A stretch of 64,000 nt of DNA from Branchiostoma floridae (lineage: Eukaryota; Chordata; Leptocardii; Amphioxiformes; Branchiostomatidae). Below the pieces are notes generated by a model. That model was not told the DNA's origin, did not search any database, and was given only the letters and a program-made list of their open reading frames with translations. Below are positions 12,181 to 25,900 of the stretch, piece after piece (positions within the stretch are counted from its first letter, which is position 1; every line of letters starts with the position of its first letter). Both the position numbers and the translations under genes were made by a program. The stretch is taken from the NCBI RefSeq assembly GCF_000003815.2, contig NC_049993.1, positions 8,243,762-8,307,761 on the forward strand, given 5' to 3'.

Positions 12181-15100
12181 AATCAGACAGCAAGGCAGAC
12201 GATAAGGAACGTCCCTGTGGTTGGCAGACGAGTTCTTCTCCACAATTGATACCTCCCCTACCCACAGTGCTACGTCTGTCCACAGAATGTAGACACACAG
12301 TCTAAACTAGAACCGACGGTGGAACAAATCATTGTTTATTGACCCACAGAGGTCAATTCGGCACCCACAATCACGTTCTTCAAGTTGTGGTGATTCCCCG
12401 AAGCCCCGTGCCAATGGAAGCCGGATTGACCCCGAGGTCAGGCGGGCTATAACCACAGCTCCCTCCCTCCATCAGTCCCCACGATAAAGTCGCATCCGCC
12501 GATCCCTCTCGTTTATCAATGCCGACAGGCCGACTCGGAGCCCCCTGAATCAATCTGTAATCATTACCAGGCGGGTCGTCTTGTAATCCCCAGTACCTAT
12601 AGAGTTACGAGGTGGTCTGGTGTGCTGCAGACCGAGCAGAACTTGGAAGGTGGTACGTACAAAGTTTCTTTCCCTGAATTAACGAGGTAAGATTTTGACC
12701 TGTGTGCTTACATTGCAAACTGTCACATGGTACTAACAAATACATTATGGATAAGCCATGGATTTGAGGATTACGTTTATTGTAGTGTAAAGAAGAGGGT
12801 TTCAATTATTAGGCGCTGCGTTTGAGTTTGAAAACGCTTTTACAGCAGTTAGGTTGCTACTTGACCATTTTGCAGAAGTACTGAAGCACCGAGAAGTTTG
12901 CAAATGAGTGCTCTTTACAAAATCCAGTAAATCGTTAACCCTCTTTTAAGCTCATTGTTTTTGATAAGATATGAAAGATGTTTGTGATAAATTTCTGTGG
13001 TCTTCTCACTTTTATACTAAATAATGTCGGCACGTATTGTATCTAACTTACTTTTGTCAATGTTGCATTTTGTTTCCATATTTGCCTTGAATCACTAAAC
13101 CATAGACTATGAGTTTTGTGTGCTTTTTACTTATACAGAGTGTATGTTCATGTGCTTGCTGTGCTTATCGACAAATCTGCATAGATTTTTGGCTAGGTCC
13201 GTTATGCCAATCATGCTCTGATTGATTTTCAAATCCCCATTGCTAAGCACACGATGTATAAAAACGTACCCTGCATAAGTACGTCGGACATCATTTACCA
13301 TGTTAATTATGAGATCGTCAATACCTGGAATGCAGACCAAAAGCACCCAACCAATAGCTAATCGACCATGTTGTAGCCCATGTCGATAAGGTCAAAGAGA
13401 GTTAATGTTGGGTGAAGTCGCCGTTTAACATGACAACATAGATCGACATATCACTTTGGCCATTCGTTTATTAACGGTGCTTTTTGTCTCTTTCAATGCA
13501 TTGTCAAAAAATTCCGTCTCAAAAACCATATGATTGTTTATAAGCCTTTGCGTAAAAAACAGAGAAGAAAATTACCAGGTGCCCCAATGACGAATATACA
13601 CAAGATACAGATGAATTACAAACTTTCTCAACCGCGACGGTGGCATCTATAGATTGTCGTGTAATACTATTTTGGACACATAAAAATAACTGTGATATGG
13701 AAATACTGTTAATATCGAGCATATGCCTCATCCCTCTACGAGGCATAACATATTATGATCATTTGTTATATGGGATTTTCCTAAACCAATTTCCTCTAAA
13801 TATCGACGCCATTAATCAACAGTATGTTTGCTATCGTTTTCAAAATCTCCAGAACGAACTGAAGTTATGAGAAAAATTTCAAGAAATCGACTGTGTCCGT
13901 TCACCATGCTTTGAGCCTTTGTCACATTCCACGGGCGTTATCAGCAGGTGGTGCAGCTTGTAATTCGGCCAACATTCAATATAGTCCCATGAGGTATGAC
14001 CCTGGACATTGCCAGATAGCCACCAGCTGTCTTCCTGGCCATCACGCCTCTAGTTGAGGTCAATGTCACATCCCAAGCAAGAAAAATGCAATGTTATCTC
14101 TCCTCGCATATTTGGCAAGAAGCTCAAAAGGTCCTGTTATACATTGCTAAGGTATTATAGTCTTGTGCATTGGGACTCTTTGGAGAGCTAGATCTTGTGA
14201 CGGAGGCAGGCAGTCGACCATGTAGTTTACAAAGCTAAACAAAAAACAGATGATAGGTTGGGTCGGGTTCCTGACGTTGTCAATGCGCAAACGCTCACTT
14301 CCTGCCAGCCTGTCAAAGAAATTTGTTGGCAGGCAACATCGACCTTTACATACTGCCAGTCTACAGCTACGGTTGCAGCTCAGCTCGGGACCAAACTTGG
14401 ACCCGGGCCAGTTGGAACAAACGTAAAACTCAACAAGATAAGCAGACAAATTGGTCGTTTTTTGCGGAGATAACAAATCTGTTATGCAGTGTGGAAGGCA
14501 ACACAATATACACTTTTTAAACCAGTGAGTAGAGACATTGGCTATCTCTGCAGGGATGTTGAGATGTATGCTAAGTTCCCAAGAAGCTCAATCCACGAGT
14601 AAAATGATTTATGCTGAAGGGATCATAGACTTTCTCTGTCAACTGAATTGAGCCACTCTCTTCAATTTCAAAAAGACATTTGCATGGATCTTCGTTTCCA
14701 CTGCTTGTTTGAATGGCTCAGTGCAGTCAATGTTATAGATTTCTGTTAGACATGACCGCGATACTACCGCCAGGCGACCGATTCCGCTTAGCCATTGGGT
14801 TCTTCATTGATCTCTTCGGTAAGATCATAAATCTTACCACAATAACCTTGATATTTCATTTGGATCACTTAGTATTGCAGTTTGTCACTTAGAGAGATGA
14901 CTAAAACGTTCAAACACGCAAGTACTCCTCGTGCATGAACTCCTCATTAGACCAATGGGACAGGGCAGCTTCTATTTGTCGTCATATGTTCGAATTCCTG
15001 AGGGCGAACGTAACCGAAGGCAGGTCATGTATCAAATACGGAAAATGCAATATTTTACTATCAACTAATCCATTTAAACAGTTATGAATTTAAAAAAAAA

Positions 15101-15265
15101 CATGAAGAAAAATAGTGACTCATCCAGCAATGATACGGACATGTACAGGCGTAGATGTTGACGAATGAGTGGGCCGATATCCTGGCAAAGGCAAAGCTAA
15201 ACAAAGAATAAGTATCAGCTACAAACGTATATACCTGGTCTTCTTCAATAGCTCAACTATCATAG
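12181..15265. other. Gene-free stretch with a GC-richer block at ~12,360-12,600
   Basis: The block contains TAATCATTA (12558-12566), a paired homeodomain core, and no long frame. The remainder is AT-rich; the 119-codon minus frame at 14147-14506 has no recognisable domain. Confidence 0.45.
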
Positions 15266-15640
15266 ACAATCTTTATTGACACGACAAAAGTACAGCGACT
15301 TTCGTAAGGTCTACATGTATAACACTACTTACAGTACAACTTAACACACATATATATGGATATCTATAGGTATGGATACATTAACATAAAGGGTCTAGCA
15401 TGTCATTTACACTATTGGTTTTACGGTATAAACAATCGTGGATATATTTACCTACTTGTACACAGTGAGGATTATCGCCTCCTAGAATGTAGTTAAATTT
15501 ATCTATCGAACAGAGAGTAGCAAAGTCTTTAGAGCAAGCGGAAAGTAATGTGCGTTTATCATTATATCGAGAACAATCCGTAACAAAGTGACGTTCGTCT
15601 TCGATCTTATTTGGTCATAATTGACAAAACCTCTGGTCAC
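15266..15640 (-). mobile_element. LINE (CR1-like) ORF2 C-terminal remnant and 3' tail
   Basis: On the minus strand, from about 15600 down to the stop near 15391, the frame reads ERHFVTDCSRYNDKR, then KFNYILGG, VGKYIHDCLYR and a stop. This is the typical end of a LINE reverse-transcriptase ORF. Upstream of ERHF the frame is broken by a stop, so the copy is dead. The 3' end carries AATAAAG at about 15268. Confidence 0.65.
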
Positions 15641-15740
15641 ATAACCGTAGCATTCACGAACAAAAATGGTGGACTTACCACGGAAAGTTTGAAAGACCAC
15701 TGTGACGGTTTCAGGCTCCGTCACCTCGCACCTTACCACA

Positions 15741-18700
15741 GACCGACATAGATGGATGGGGGTGTCTATAGGAGACCAACGGCCTTGCAGACAAGAAAAT
15801 ACCCCGACGGGTTGGTTTAGTTAGAAAGGCCCTTAGCAATTTCCTCCTTGCACAATCTGACAGCTACCCTGTGACAGGACTTGCGGCTACGCGAGATACA
15901 GTAAGGATACTCCAATTATATGCAAATACAAAATGATAATATCTCGTAATATTTATCATTAGATAACCCCTTTCAACTAGCTTTCCGGCATGAATTTGCC
16001 ATCAAATGTTTATGAATGTTATTTCGCTGCTGGAATCGAGTTCAATGATATGCCATTCAACGCGTTTTAGAAAACAAAATGTTGCAAAGTAATTAAAATA
16101 CTGGGCTGCATTCAATTTTACCATTTAGGCATGCCTATCCGCCGTATAGTGACTTAGATTTGTTTAGAAATGAGACTGCACCGGAATCGATAGATCCAGA
16201 CTATGCACATCGATCGTTGCCTGCCCTTGTACAGTCTGTGCTCGGGTGCGACCGTCCGCAATACTGATACGCCGGGATAAAACAAGAGCAACAAGCTCTT
16301 AGATACATGACTTCCGAGGCGATATGCATGAGTCTACAGTTGTTAAGTTATTTGGGCTCGTCCGTATCTTATATAAGCATAACGGAAGTCTTAAATTCAC
16401 GGAATCAAAGTGAAGTCACTGAATTAATAGAAGATGAGACTTCTGGCCAGGTCAATACCACTCTACATGTATTTGTAAAGCTTATCGAAGTCCAAAGCAA
16501 TGTTAGACTTCCATATAAAATATCCACTATAACTGATCGACATTTCTGCACATTTGACTGGACATACAAACTCTGCTGTACAGGACATTCTTCTTACAGA
16601 TACCATCTGTACCTTTTCAAACATGATGAGTTGTTGCAAAAGTGTCTGCGTATACATATGACTGTTTTCCATGCCAGTGTGTCCAAAACTGGCCTCTGCT
16701 TTTTCCGCATCTAACCTCTCGCATTTTGACTCTCCCGTCACAGTGGTTTGACGTATGTGCTATAGGGGAGAGATGACATCCCCAATCTTGTGGGAGTGCA
16801 CCCTATTAACTTCCCCGTGGCCCCGTCACCAGGGGAGGAATTACGCCTGAGCGAGGTTGTTTGAACTTGACAAATTTTCTGCGAAGGTGTCTTTGATCTG
16901 GATTAGAGCGGAAACACAGTGCTTAAGTGCCTGGCAGCTATGTCTTGGAATTACCCAGGGAGTTCGGGGTTTCTATTTATCACGACCAACGCCTGAAGCC
17001 TACTAGACTCTTCGGAAACTTCGGTCTCGTGGTATGTTATCTACGGTTGGAAAACTTTTGCTGCGTGTGTGGTGATCACAATTCTATCAAATCAAATCTG
17101 TATAGAATTCAGATTTTGTAAGATACTGCGTGTCTCAAGGTATGGGATATTGTAAAAGTGACTTGAATTTACAATTCTGATATGGCAGCCTGCTATAGCT
17201 GTATTTCGTCGTCACCATTGGAGAGGTAATGTGTCTATAAGCCGTGCAACATTTGATTGCTATAGTTTCGTTTTTCATCAGCAGAAGGTTAGGCCTTCAT
17301 AAAGGTTTGCCAATGCTATCGTCTTCATACGTGACAGTATAAACATAGCATAACGCGTCGACGGTAAGAATGAATGATCAATCACTAGCCCTTATAAAAT
17401 AAAACAAGATCCCGTTTAGAGCTCTGCTATCATGAGACAGATACACATTCATGTTCTTGCAATAGACATACTTTTTATCCTACAATCCTTTATATCTTAT
17501 AGAAATGCACGCACCATGGTTTTCTCTGTAGAAACATGTAATAAAAGACATAACAATGGGTGATGATAATACATCAATACAGAGCGTAGTAAAAGCCTCA
17601 AATGCTGCTATGATAACGGCTCTTACACATTGTTTGATGAATAAATTCCTGCTTCTATAAAGTAGAAGATGTGAATCTATCTAACAATGCTAAGGCAAAA
17701 GGCTTTTCTGAAAGTAACAATATTTCATTGGACCTCTACAATGTAACATTGCGAATATATGTAAAACCTATATGATGTCACATTGCATTTGTGGGCACAT
17801 TAGCACAAAGTAATCTGATTTATTGTTTTTTCCGTTTGATGGAATTAGCATATGCACTGGTATGAAATTCTCAATTATGATGATTTGTGTTTTGGTTGCT
17901 TCTTGTCGATAGCATCTTTTGAATTTGTGTGATATGTCTTCTTTTCGAGTTATGATTAAGTGTTTCAATATTTTTGGAATATGAAATGTGTTGATGAATT
18001 CATGCCAAGATAGAACAGAGCCTGCCCACAGGGCATGTTAAAACTTTGCCATTTGTGCGATTTTTTTGCTCATTTTCGAAAAATTATGACGCAACGTTTT
18101 GGTTAAATGCGGTAACAACTTGCTGCGAAGAACCATTTCTGCATCTAGTTCGATTGTGGTCTCAGAGAACAGTTGTTGAGCGTTGAGCTGGCGTCGCCGA
18201 GCCTTGCGTGAAAGAAAACTGAACGCTGTACTACTCACGAGCCTAACGTTAAAGAAGATTCTATTTTCTAACAGTCTAAAACTTGCGTTTTTATTGCAGC
18301 CGTTAAATTAGAATCATCGCCAATGGTTAGAGTGATTGATGGATTTGGCATTTTCTACAATATCGCACGAGCCGTTTATAGGTTCAAAATAACAGCATCG
18401 GACAAGTTGATTGGACCAGCTGTGTTCACATTAAAGATGGCAATAAACGTCATTATCAGCGCATTACGCAGGTGGCACATCTTGCACCAGGATCGTAAAA
18501 ACGTCCGGGCTGTCATCGCGCGGAAGAAAATGATAACAATTGATCCGCTCCCTGTAGACACCCAAATTGGTAGAGCTGGTATTTGTCCTTAAGTAGAGAT
18601 GACATTTTTGACGCGTGACGAAGATGTAGCAGAGGAGATACGTGCATGACGTCCATGTGACGTTACGTCTTCGTGATATCCCCTTTGACACTAGTGACTG

Positions 18701-18756
18701 TGACCCCACTGTGACCGCCCAACGATCAAAAATTTAACAAAGCATGCGCGCATACC
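15741..18756. other. Gene-free stretch
   Basis: A 135-codon plus frame (16307-16714) lacks any domain or splice context. Nothing else was noted. Confidence 0.5.
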
Positions 18757-19137
18757 ATGAATCCGCTTATTTTCATTTAATTTCGTCTATTTAGCCATGG
18801 AAAAACATGTCATCACTAGTGCGGTTTTCTTGGATAAACGATTTCGGCGTCTCGAGTGTCTTTTTGTCCGTTGAATCATACGTTCGCATCCAATTTTGTA
18901 ACACGAATCCAATTTTGGTCGCTGTTCGGTCGTTCAGCTGTATGAATTTCGCTTATTGTCATTCAGTTTTATCCATTTATCCATGGACAACGATGTCACC
19001 ACGTGTAAGGTTTTCATAGATAAATGACGATTTTGTTTTACGTTTGTGTTTTAAATCAAACGTTTACATCATATTCAAAATATATAAAACAAGTGTCACA
19101 CGAATCCAATTTTGGTCGCTGCACGGTTGCTCAATAA
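18757..19137. repeat. Two tandem units of ~190 bp
   Basis: Shared blocks include CGCTTATT, ATCCATTTATCCATGGA-like sequence, and CACGAATCCAATTTTGGTCG at 18902 and 19099. No gene is recognised. Confidence 0.65.
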
Positions 19138-19308
19138 TCACCGTCTAGTGGAAAGGACCCGCGAGGAAGGAATCATTGATCTTGCCTCCATCACTCTGAT
19201 AACGGGAGTCTATAGCACTCCTTTTTCATCAATCTCAGGATGAACGTGTCAGAAATGAAATATGGACAGGATCTGTCATGTATAAAGATGACGATGATAT
19301 GAGGGAAG

Positions 19309-19503
19309 TGATAGAATAGGTGGATTACGAAAAGAATAACACAAAAAGTCTAGTGTTGATAAGAATACATGAATGAAGGAACTATGCCATTCTATTGGTG
19401 AGATGTGGACAATGATAGAACAGCTGGATTGAGAAAAGAATAACACAAAGCATCTTGTGTTGATAAGAATAAATGAATGAAGGGGCTATGCCATTCAACA
19501 ATG
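19309..19503. repeat. Two tandem units of ~104 bp
   Basis: Both copies contain AAAAGAATAACACAAA, GTTGATAAGAATA and GCTATGCCATTC-like blocks. Confidence 0.65.
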
Positions 19504-20035
19504 AAAGGCACCAAATATTTTGCTCTGTTAATCAATGCTAGCCTGTATAAAGAATGTGTTTTTGTTACATTTTGCTGAATGAGGTGCATTTACAAAGACC
19601 AACTACGATCACTGGTAAGATTCCAGCGAAATTGTTAATATCAACGCCCATATCTACGGGACCAACAAGAAGCGTGAACGTATGGTCTTCTTTATCTACG
19701 CGCAAATGTTAGAAATAATAGTCGTAAGCAAACTATTTCTTACAGAAGTTTCTTCTACTTTCCCAGGCTTGCCTCAAGCTGCAAAGACTTAACGCAAATG
19801 GCAAGTTGCAGCGAAGATATATCAAGGCAAATGTCACGTTCCACCTGATTTAACCAACATCTTAACGACGCTATTGCCGAAATATCGTAATTCTGTGAAA
19901 CTATTGCCACGGCACCAGGCAGACACATGATGGAACATGTCACCATGGGGCAGTAGGTCAGCTCGCGCCCTTAATTGTGTACAGGTGTTGGTTGGTGGCA
20001 CTCGCGATAACCGCAATTACCCGCAACATTAACCC

Positions 20036-21016
20036 AAAGGTATGGCCGGCGTTAAACGCGCAATAAACACGTCAGAGTCGGCGACCTATGAGACAAGTAT
20101 GGCGGTAGTTTTGCCCCTTGATTTGGTTACAGTAAGGATTAGGCCACATTTCCAAACGGGGCCCGGCCATGGATGCCTTAAGAAACGAAAATTTAAAATG
20201 CATACCTAGAAATATAAAAAAATTATGCCCATGAATCTTATTTTGACATTTTGAATTTTTTGTATTTTGATGTCTTTAATACCATTCTTTTCGCTCCCGA
20301 AAGCTGCCCCGCCGGGCGCCGGTTTGGAAATGTGACCCAAGCCTATCTGAGGGATCCTAGGTACCAAACGTCTGTGAGTAGATGAGTGATGAAAAAATAA
20401 CCGTAATTGTTACAGGTAAAGTATGCTGATATGTATATCTGCCGTTAAACGCACCATAGAACATGTCAACTTCGACGTTGTATGAGACTAAATCGGTGGT
20501 AGATTTGCCACTTGCTTTGGTCACCAGAATATGAGAAATCTGAGAAACCTAGATACAAAATGTCTATGAGTAGATGAGCGATGAGAAAACGTTGTCTCCG
20601 TAAGTGTTGCGGGTAAAGAAAGTATGGCCGGCGTCAAACGCACAATAAACATGTCAAAGTCGACGTCCTATGACACAAATATGATCATGATGGTATGGCC
20701 CCTTGATTTGGTCACAGCAATGGAGGGAGCTGTGTGTTCCTGCTCCTAGGTACCAAATGTCTGTGAGTAGATGAGTGGTGAAAAAAAAATGTTGTCTCCG
20801 TAAGTGTAACAGCTAAAGCATGTTGATATGTATGGTTGTTGTTTAACGCACAATAAACATGTCAAAGTCGACGTTGTATGAGACTAATACGGTGGTAAGT
20901 ATGCTCATTGCTCTGGTCACAGTAACCTAAGGAAGCTGTGTATTCTTGAGTATGTCTGAGTAGATGAGTGAAAAAAGTTGTCTCCGTATGTGTAATATTG
21001 CAGGAAAACCATGTTG
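20036..21016. repeat. Tandem array of ~190-205-bp units (4 copies plus a partial)
   Basis: Recurring landmarks are AAACGCACAATAAACATGTC, TATGAGACTAA, TTTGGTCACAG, GTCTGTGAGTAGATGAGTG and GTTGTCTCCGTAAGTGT. Unit starts lie near 20045, 20438, 20628 and 20834. Divergence of 10-20 percent suggests an old array. No conserved frame was seen. Confidence 0.75.
20135..20344. mobile_element. MITE inserted into the 20-21 kb tandem array
   Basis: About 210 bp with inverted ends containing CACATTTCCAAAC followed by a GC-rich GGGSCCCGG-like block; the outermost bases read AGGMTTRGG. It accounts for the spacing between array copies 1 and 2 being about 190 bp longer than the others. Confidence 0.65.
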
Positions 21017-22460
21017 ATATGCGGTGCGGCAGACTCTTGGCTACTTCAACATGGACGATGCATTCCTTACACAGAAGTCGATCTACCCTCAAACTAGCGT
21101 TTTGATCAAAGTTGTCCAAACAGATTTCCATAGCATGTTTACATGCCGCCCGGGGTTAGCATTAAGCACTCTACCAAGTTGAAAATCAATTGCCCATTGG
21201 CCTTCGGCGCGTATACAGACACCCCGTCTGCCCATTTCTATGCTAATGCTGACCTTTCACGGGGCACCTGGGCTAATGGGGGTTTCTCGTGTATCGGTTC
21301 CAACTCCGCGTCCTTTACCGTTCCAGGAAAAAGCCACGGGTAAGAAGAAATGCCATCGGCGGCAGAGCGGGCAGGATCATCTTACCTTATCACCAGACGG
21401 CAGGGGCGGTAATGTAACCTTACGGGTGGTCATTAACACAACTGTTTCAAGACTTCGCAACTTTAAAGGTGTTGGATTGTTGGTTAAATGTTCTCAGGGA
21501 TCGTATCTGACCATCTGTCAATCTCTTCTTTGGCTGGAAATGCATCGGTTGAGCTGTCTGTAGGCAAATGTGAAGTCCTACAAGCATAAGTCACTTTGGT
21601 TACGACATCGAAGTTGAAGGACGCATCCTATAGAGAATCAACGACAAACTTTAGTACCAGACAAATGGAAGAATGCAGCATATCATTTGTTTGTCCCCGA
21701 ACAAAGAGAATGAACTCACCGACTTTTCGGCCAGAATCAGACCAGAATCTCGTATTAGGACAACCGACCCGATTTCTCAGATATCACGTGACCTATGTGA
21801 TTCATCGAGCCAAAGGTGATCGAAAGTACCCTACATGCGGAGGACGGATGGAAAGATTGTCATCTTCTTCTGATTAGCCCCGCATCCTGACAGTCAGTCC
21901 ATCCAATTGACATTGTGTGGCCGGCTGTCTATTTATAGAACGGTGTAAATCAGGAAGGTGGATAGGTCGGCAGTTAGAAGAAGGTCCCAATCTTACCATC
22001 AAACCTCTACAGGTAGTTGGAAGTCGGTCCACTGTTACAGATGACCTTAATCCCGCTTGCACATAATTCATACTTCATGGGTATTTATTGTCACCGTTTA
22101 CACTATCGATGTCTTCGAGTGTAATTTCCGGTTTTCTAGGAAACTGTGGCCTGGTATCCTTTCCTATTGTAGCTGCCAGGTTTCTTGGAATGTATTCTAC
22201 GACTCATGCACCACATAACACTACAAATATATTGATGAATTACTTAGCTTTACACTGTGTTCTTTTTATTTTCAATAATGAAGATGTAACTTTAATAAAC
22301 CCGGTACAATAGGCGTCGGGGGCGCATGTTTCCGTTTGTACCAATGCCATGTGAAACAATAGTACGTAAACACGTGTTTACCATGCCGTGTACCTGAAGC
22401 TTTTACAAACGAAATATAAAATGTACGTCATCGTCGTCAAGAGATACGAAACCTGTTCAC
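21017..22460. other. Gene-free stretch
   Basis: Several frames of 60-107 codons overlap, none with family resemblance. AATAAA occurs at about 22294. Confidence 0.45.
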
Positions 22461-22833
22461 AGCTTATATAGATCCAGCATGGGCCTTAAAGTCAACAGGA
22501 CCTGTGTCCCTTCCCGCCCCCTCCCCACTCTACGACGTAGTAGTAGTCGCCAAATGGCAGAGATACTCGACGGCGTCGGTCAAGAAGAAACCGGTCTTTC
22601 CAGTTTCCTGGACTTCACCATAGCACTACTTACTGCGTTACAACATGTATTCAGGGCTTGTGGTGCAGGATCGGGAAGACAACATCATCTTGGGCAGCAC
22701 AAAACACCAACCAAAGTTGAATCGCCCGGGCATGTAGTTCAGATCAACTCTGCGCAAACTCGCTCACCTTTGACCTTTGATGAGATGGCGGGAAACTATT
22801 CCAAGTAGGAAGAATGTCGTGGTTGAAAGAAAA

Positions 22834-22938
22834 ATGGCGAGGATTCTTCTTCTCACCATTCCACTATGTCTGCAGCCACAAGTTGCCGCTCAAGTACAGT
22901 GTACATCACACACGATCGTCTGCGGTACGGGTGGGTAA
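22834..22938 (+). CDS. Candidate signal-peptide exon (unrecognised secreted peptide)
   Basis: The ATG opens MARILLLTIPLCLQPQVAAQ, a good leader with an AAQ cleavage site, then VQCTSHTIVCGTGG and a TAA that overlaps a possible GGTAAA-type donor at 22935. A TATA-like TTATATAG lies upstream at 22463-22470. It could be a first exon of a small Cys-containing secreted protein, or a chance frame of 34 codons. Confidence 0.22.
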   Translation: MARILLLTIPLCLQPQVAAQVQCTSHTIVCGTGG

Positions 22939-25900
22939 ACTCCTCTGAAGCAGCTTGGGTCCTGAGTATTAATGATTTATTACCACATTTAGAAGGGGGA
23001 GGGGTCTACTTCAGGTCTTCATTATCTCTGTGAAAGCAGACACATTATTTTCGGCCTGTCTCTGTCTGTCTGTTTGTTTGTTTGTTTGTTTGTCTCAGCT
23101 GACCAGTATGTGTCCGCAGTTATTCGAGTGACCCGGGTTCGAGAGTGGCAAGTGTGCGAGTGCTACATGTCATACATCATAGCTCCACCCACACAGTTAA
23201 TTAGCTAATGTCATTAACCTATGTCTGGCAATCCTTGTTACTTGTTGTGCAACACTAGTAGTAATAGCTTGAAACTTCTCCCCGCTTTAGTAAAAACACG
23301 TGACGAATCTAGGATAAAGATGAACGCAGGTGGTTGGTAAGACCGTAAAAGCTAAAAGCCTTTTAAAGAATCGATAACAGAAATGTACCACACATTATCA
23401 AACAACTGCATCTGCACGTATCCTTCTGTACTTTGTAATGTTTTTCATGGTACTTTGAAATTCATCCCACAGATAATGAGACTACTATACCTGCAAGTTG
23501 AAACGAAATTTACGACGTACATGTAGAACCACCTTAAGGTTCATCCCAAATACCTATACAGCACTTCCAAACGTAAGCATGAATGTTTCTTGTGATGAAT
23601 CTGCATTTATTTAAACTCTGTATTTATTTGAACTCCCCTTGTGTTTTAACCCCCATGGCTATTGAATGGTACGAAATTTGCCGTCTTGTTTTCTTTTACG
23701 TCCATTTAACGTCAACACGAACCTTCCACATAAATAAATGAATCAGATGTAAGTCACCAAGTAAATGCATACCTCTGACCTACAATGACAAAGAAATCAT
23801 GAAAACACAGAACGCCAGATCTATGGAAGTGTTGCCTATCTGACATCAAAAAGTGACTTTTAAAGCAATACATATATATATTTCTGATGTAGTGATTGCT
23901 ATCACATTTCACAAGTTAGACCTTCTGGACTTTGTTATATATTTTCCATCGCAGCATGAGTTACTGCGACAATTTGGTACAAGGCCCGACAGGACTGCAT
24001 TTCCCATGCACACTTTGCAATAAAAAGACTTACCAAGCCAAACTTGTATTTGCCACAATATAACCAAAGGCTACTGCCGTAACCTGTGTCACCGTAATTC
24101 TACTTTATGGCCCAAAAAGCCGATTATATGCAGGACTTAGTGTTATTGTACTGCGCATGCTTTCCTCGTGGACTAATGAAATAGGATATGCAGTACGTTT
24201 TGATGGAAAAAATAAATAGAAAATCCCGCCTTTGAAATAAAATAAGAGGCTACTTACGGACGTGTCAGGTCGTGATCTTTTTTAAGAGGCTTTTTTTAGC
24301 TTTTCTTCTGGCTGGGCTATAAGTATATGCGGCCCGCCACGACTGCATACAGCAGTGGCTTATGAAATAGCAACTGCTTAGCGGTATTTATGACATCCAA
24401 AACAGTAATTTCCACGTACTTCACGGTTGCCGGACACTCAATCATAAAGTTAAGCTTTATAGTCCTTAGCGTAGCTTTAGACATTTAGCTGTTATTAAGA
24501 AGATTATCAGCTAGACAAGTACAAAAGAAAATTGTTTTTCGAGCAAAATCATTTGACTAACATATATTGCATTATAAGAGCATGGTCACTTTCGTCATTC
24601 ACACAAACAGGGCATTCTTGGGATTGTTGCATTATTTGCATATGTGTCGTGCAAACTTCAGCTGTTATCAAAACGCATTCTTCGGTGCTTGTCGGCGGTT
24701 GGTTCTGTCAGCCTACCTGAAAATCCCACGACATTAAAATTGTACCTAGTTCTGCGAAGAATGTGCTTGTAATAGCCAATCGTGACCCAGGCATTGGTTC
24801 CTTCCAAGGTTACATGTAGCTATGCTGGGGCATTTTCGACAGAAATGTGCTATTAAAACTTGTTTCACACGTAAGGTAGTCATTGTCTAGTACTCTTTTA
24901 TGGGAATTGCATCGAACGTATATCCAGCATAAAAAATGCAGTGCCAATATATCATATCGTGGATTTCTTCAAACCAGCGATAGCGTCTTATCATCTTCAA
25001 GTTTTCACTGTCTACACTAGATTCTAGCGTTAGTGTCCCAGAAGGCTGCAAATCTTCTGCTACATTTCATGTCACAGCACAACACTTCCACAGCTGGGTC
25101 TCGAACTTTTGAGGATCAAATATGTGCGTGTCGGTGTCGGTGTAAAAATCTCCGCCGCTACTCTCATCTCTAAATTACCTCACTTAGCTGGGCAATGTAT
25201 GATCCATACGTATTTCCGCATCGTACATTAAAATGCTCATCAATCTGGGAAAACTTTTCGAGAATGTGGGTAGGCGCTATTTCACGTACGGTGAACACCC
25301 CCATTATCCCAGGACGAGCATACACACCCGCTGAGTCCATAGGAACTGGGGATCAAGAGACGTATGATGGTCTAGTATCTCGGCTTGGCTATCTTCCACG
25401 TTATATAATCCCCGCAAAACTCATCCAAAGTCCCTACGGCTCGTAACGGCTGGTAACGCTCCTTACCCATGCAGCGCAGACAGGTTCTGATGCGGTCATT
25501 GCTTCTTCCAATTTCTGGAAGGCTGAGGTAACCAAGACTTTAATCCGAGTGGTGTCTGGTCGGAATCACAAAAAGTGGTCGGTTTTACAGCGAAAGTTTT
25601 CGAAATGACTTTATATATACTATATGTGATACTAATTCACATCTTTGCTTTCAGATTCCGAATAAAAGATGAAGTAGTTGCAACCGTCAGATAACGACGG
25701 TTTGTTGCAGACCTGTTGCAGCTTCTCGGAAATGTCACTCAAATGCGTGGCATTTGCTCATGGGGAAAAGGTACACAATATAAGGCAAGAATTACATCCT
25801 TAGTCAGTGAAGTGAATGTCAATATACTCCCCCCTCAACTCAAAGTTTGCACATCAGTCTTTCCAGTTTCCGCCATTGACATCCAAATCTTTCCATGTCT

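Noticed and set aside
16307-16714. 135-codon plus-strand frame
   Set aside because: No domain, leader or splice context, and the composition is like surrounding non-coding DNA.
23127-23150. GGGTTCGAG as a tRNA B box
   Set aside because: The rest of the B box and any A box at the right distance are missing.
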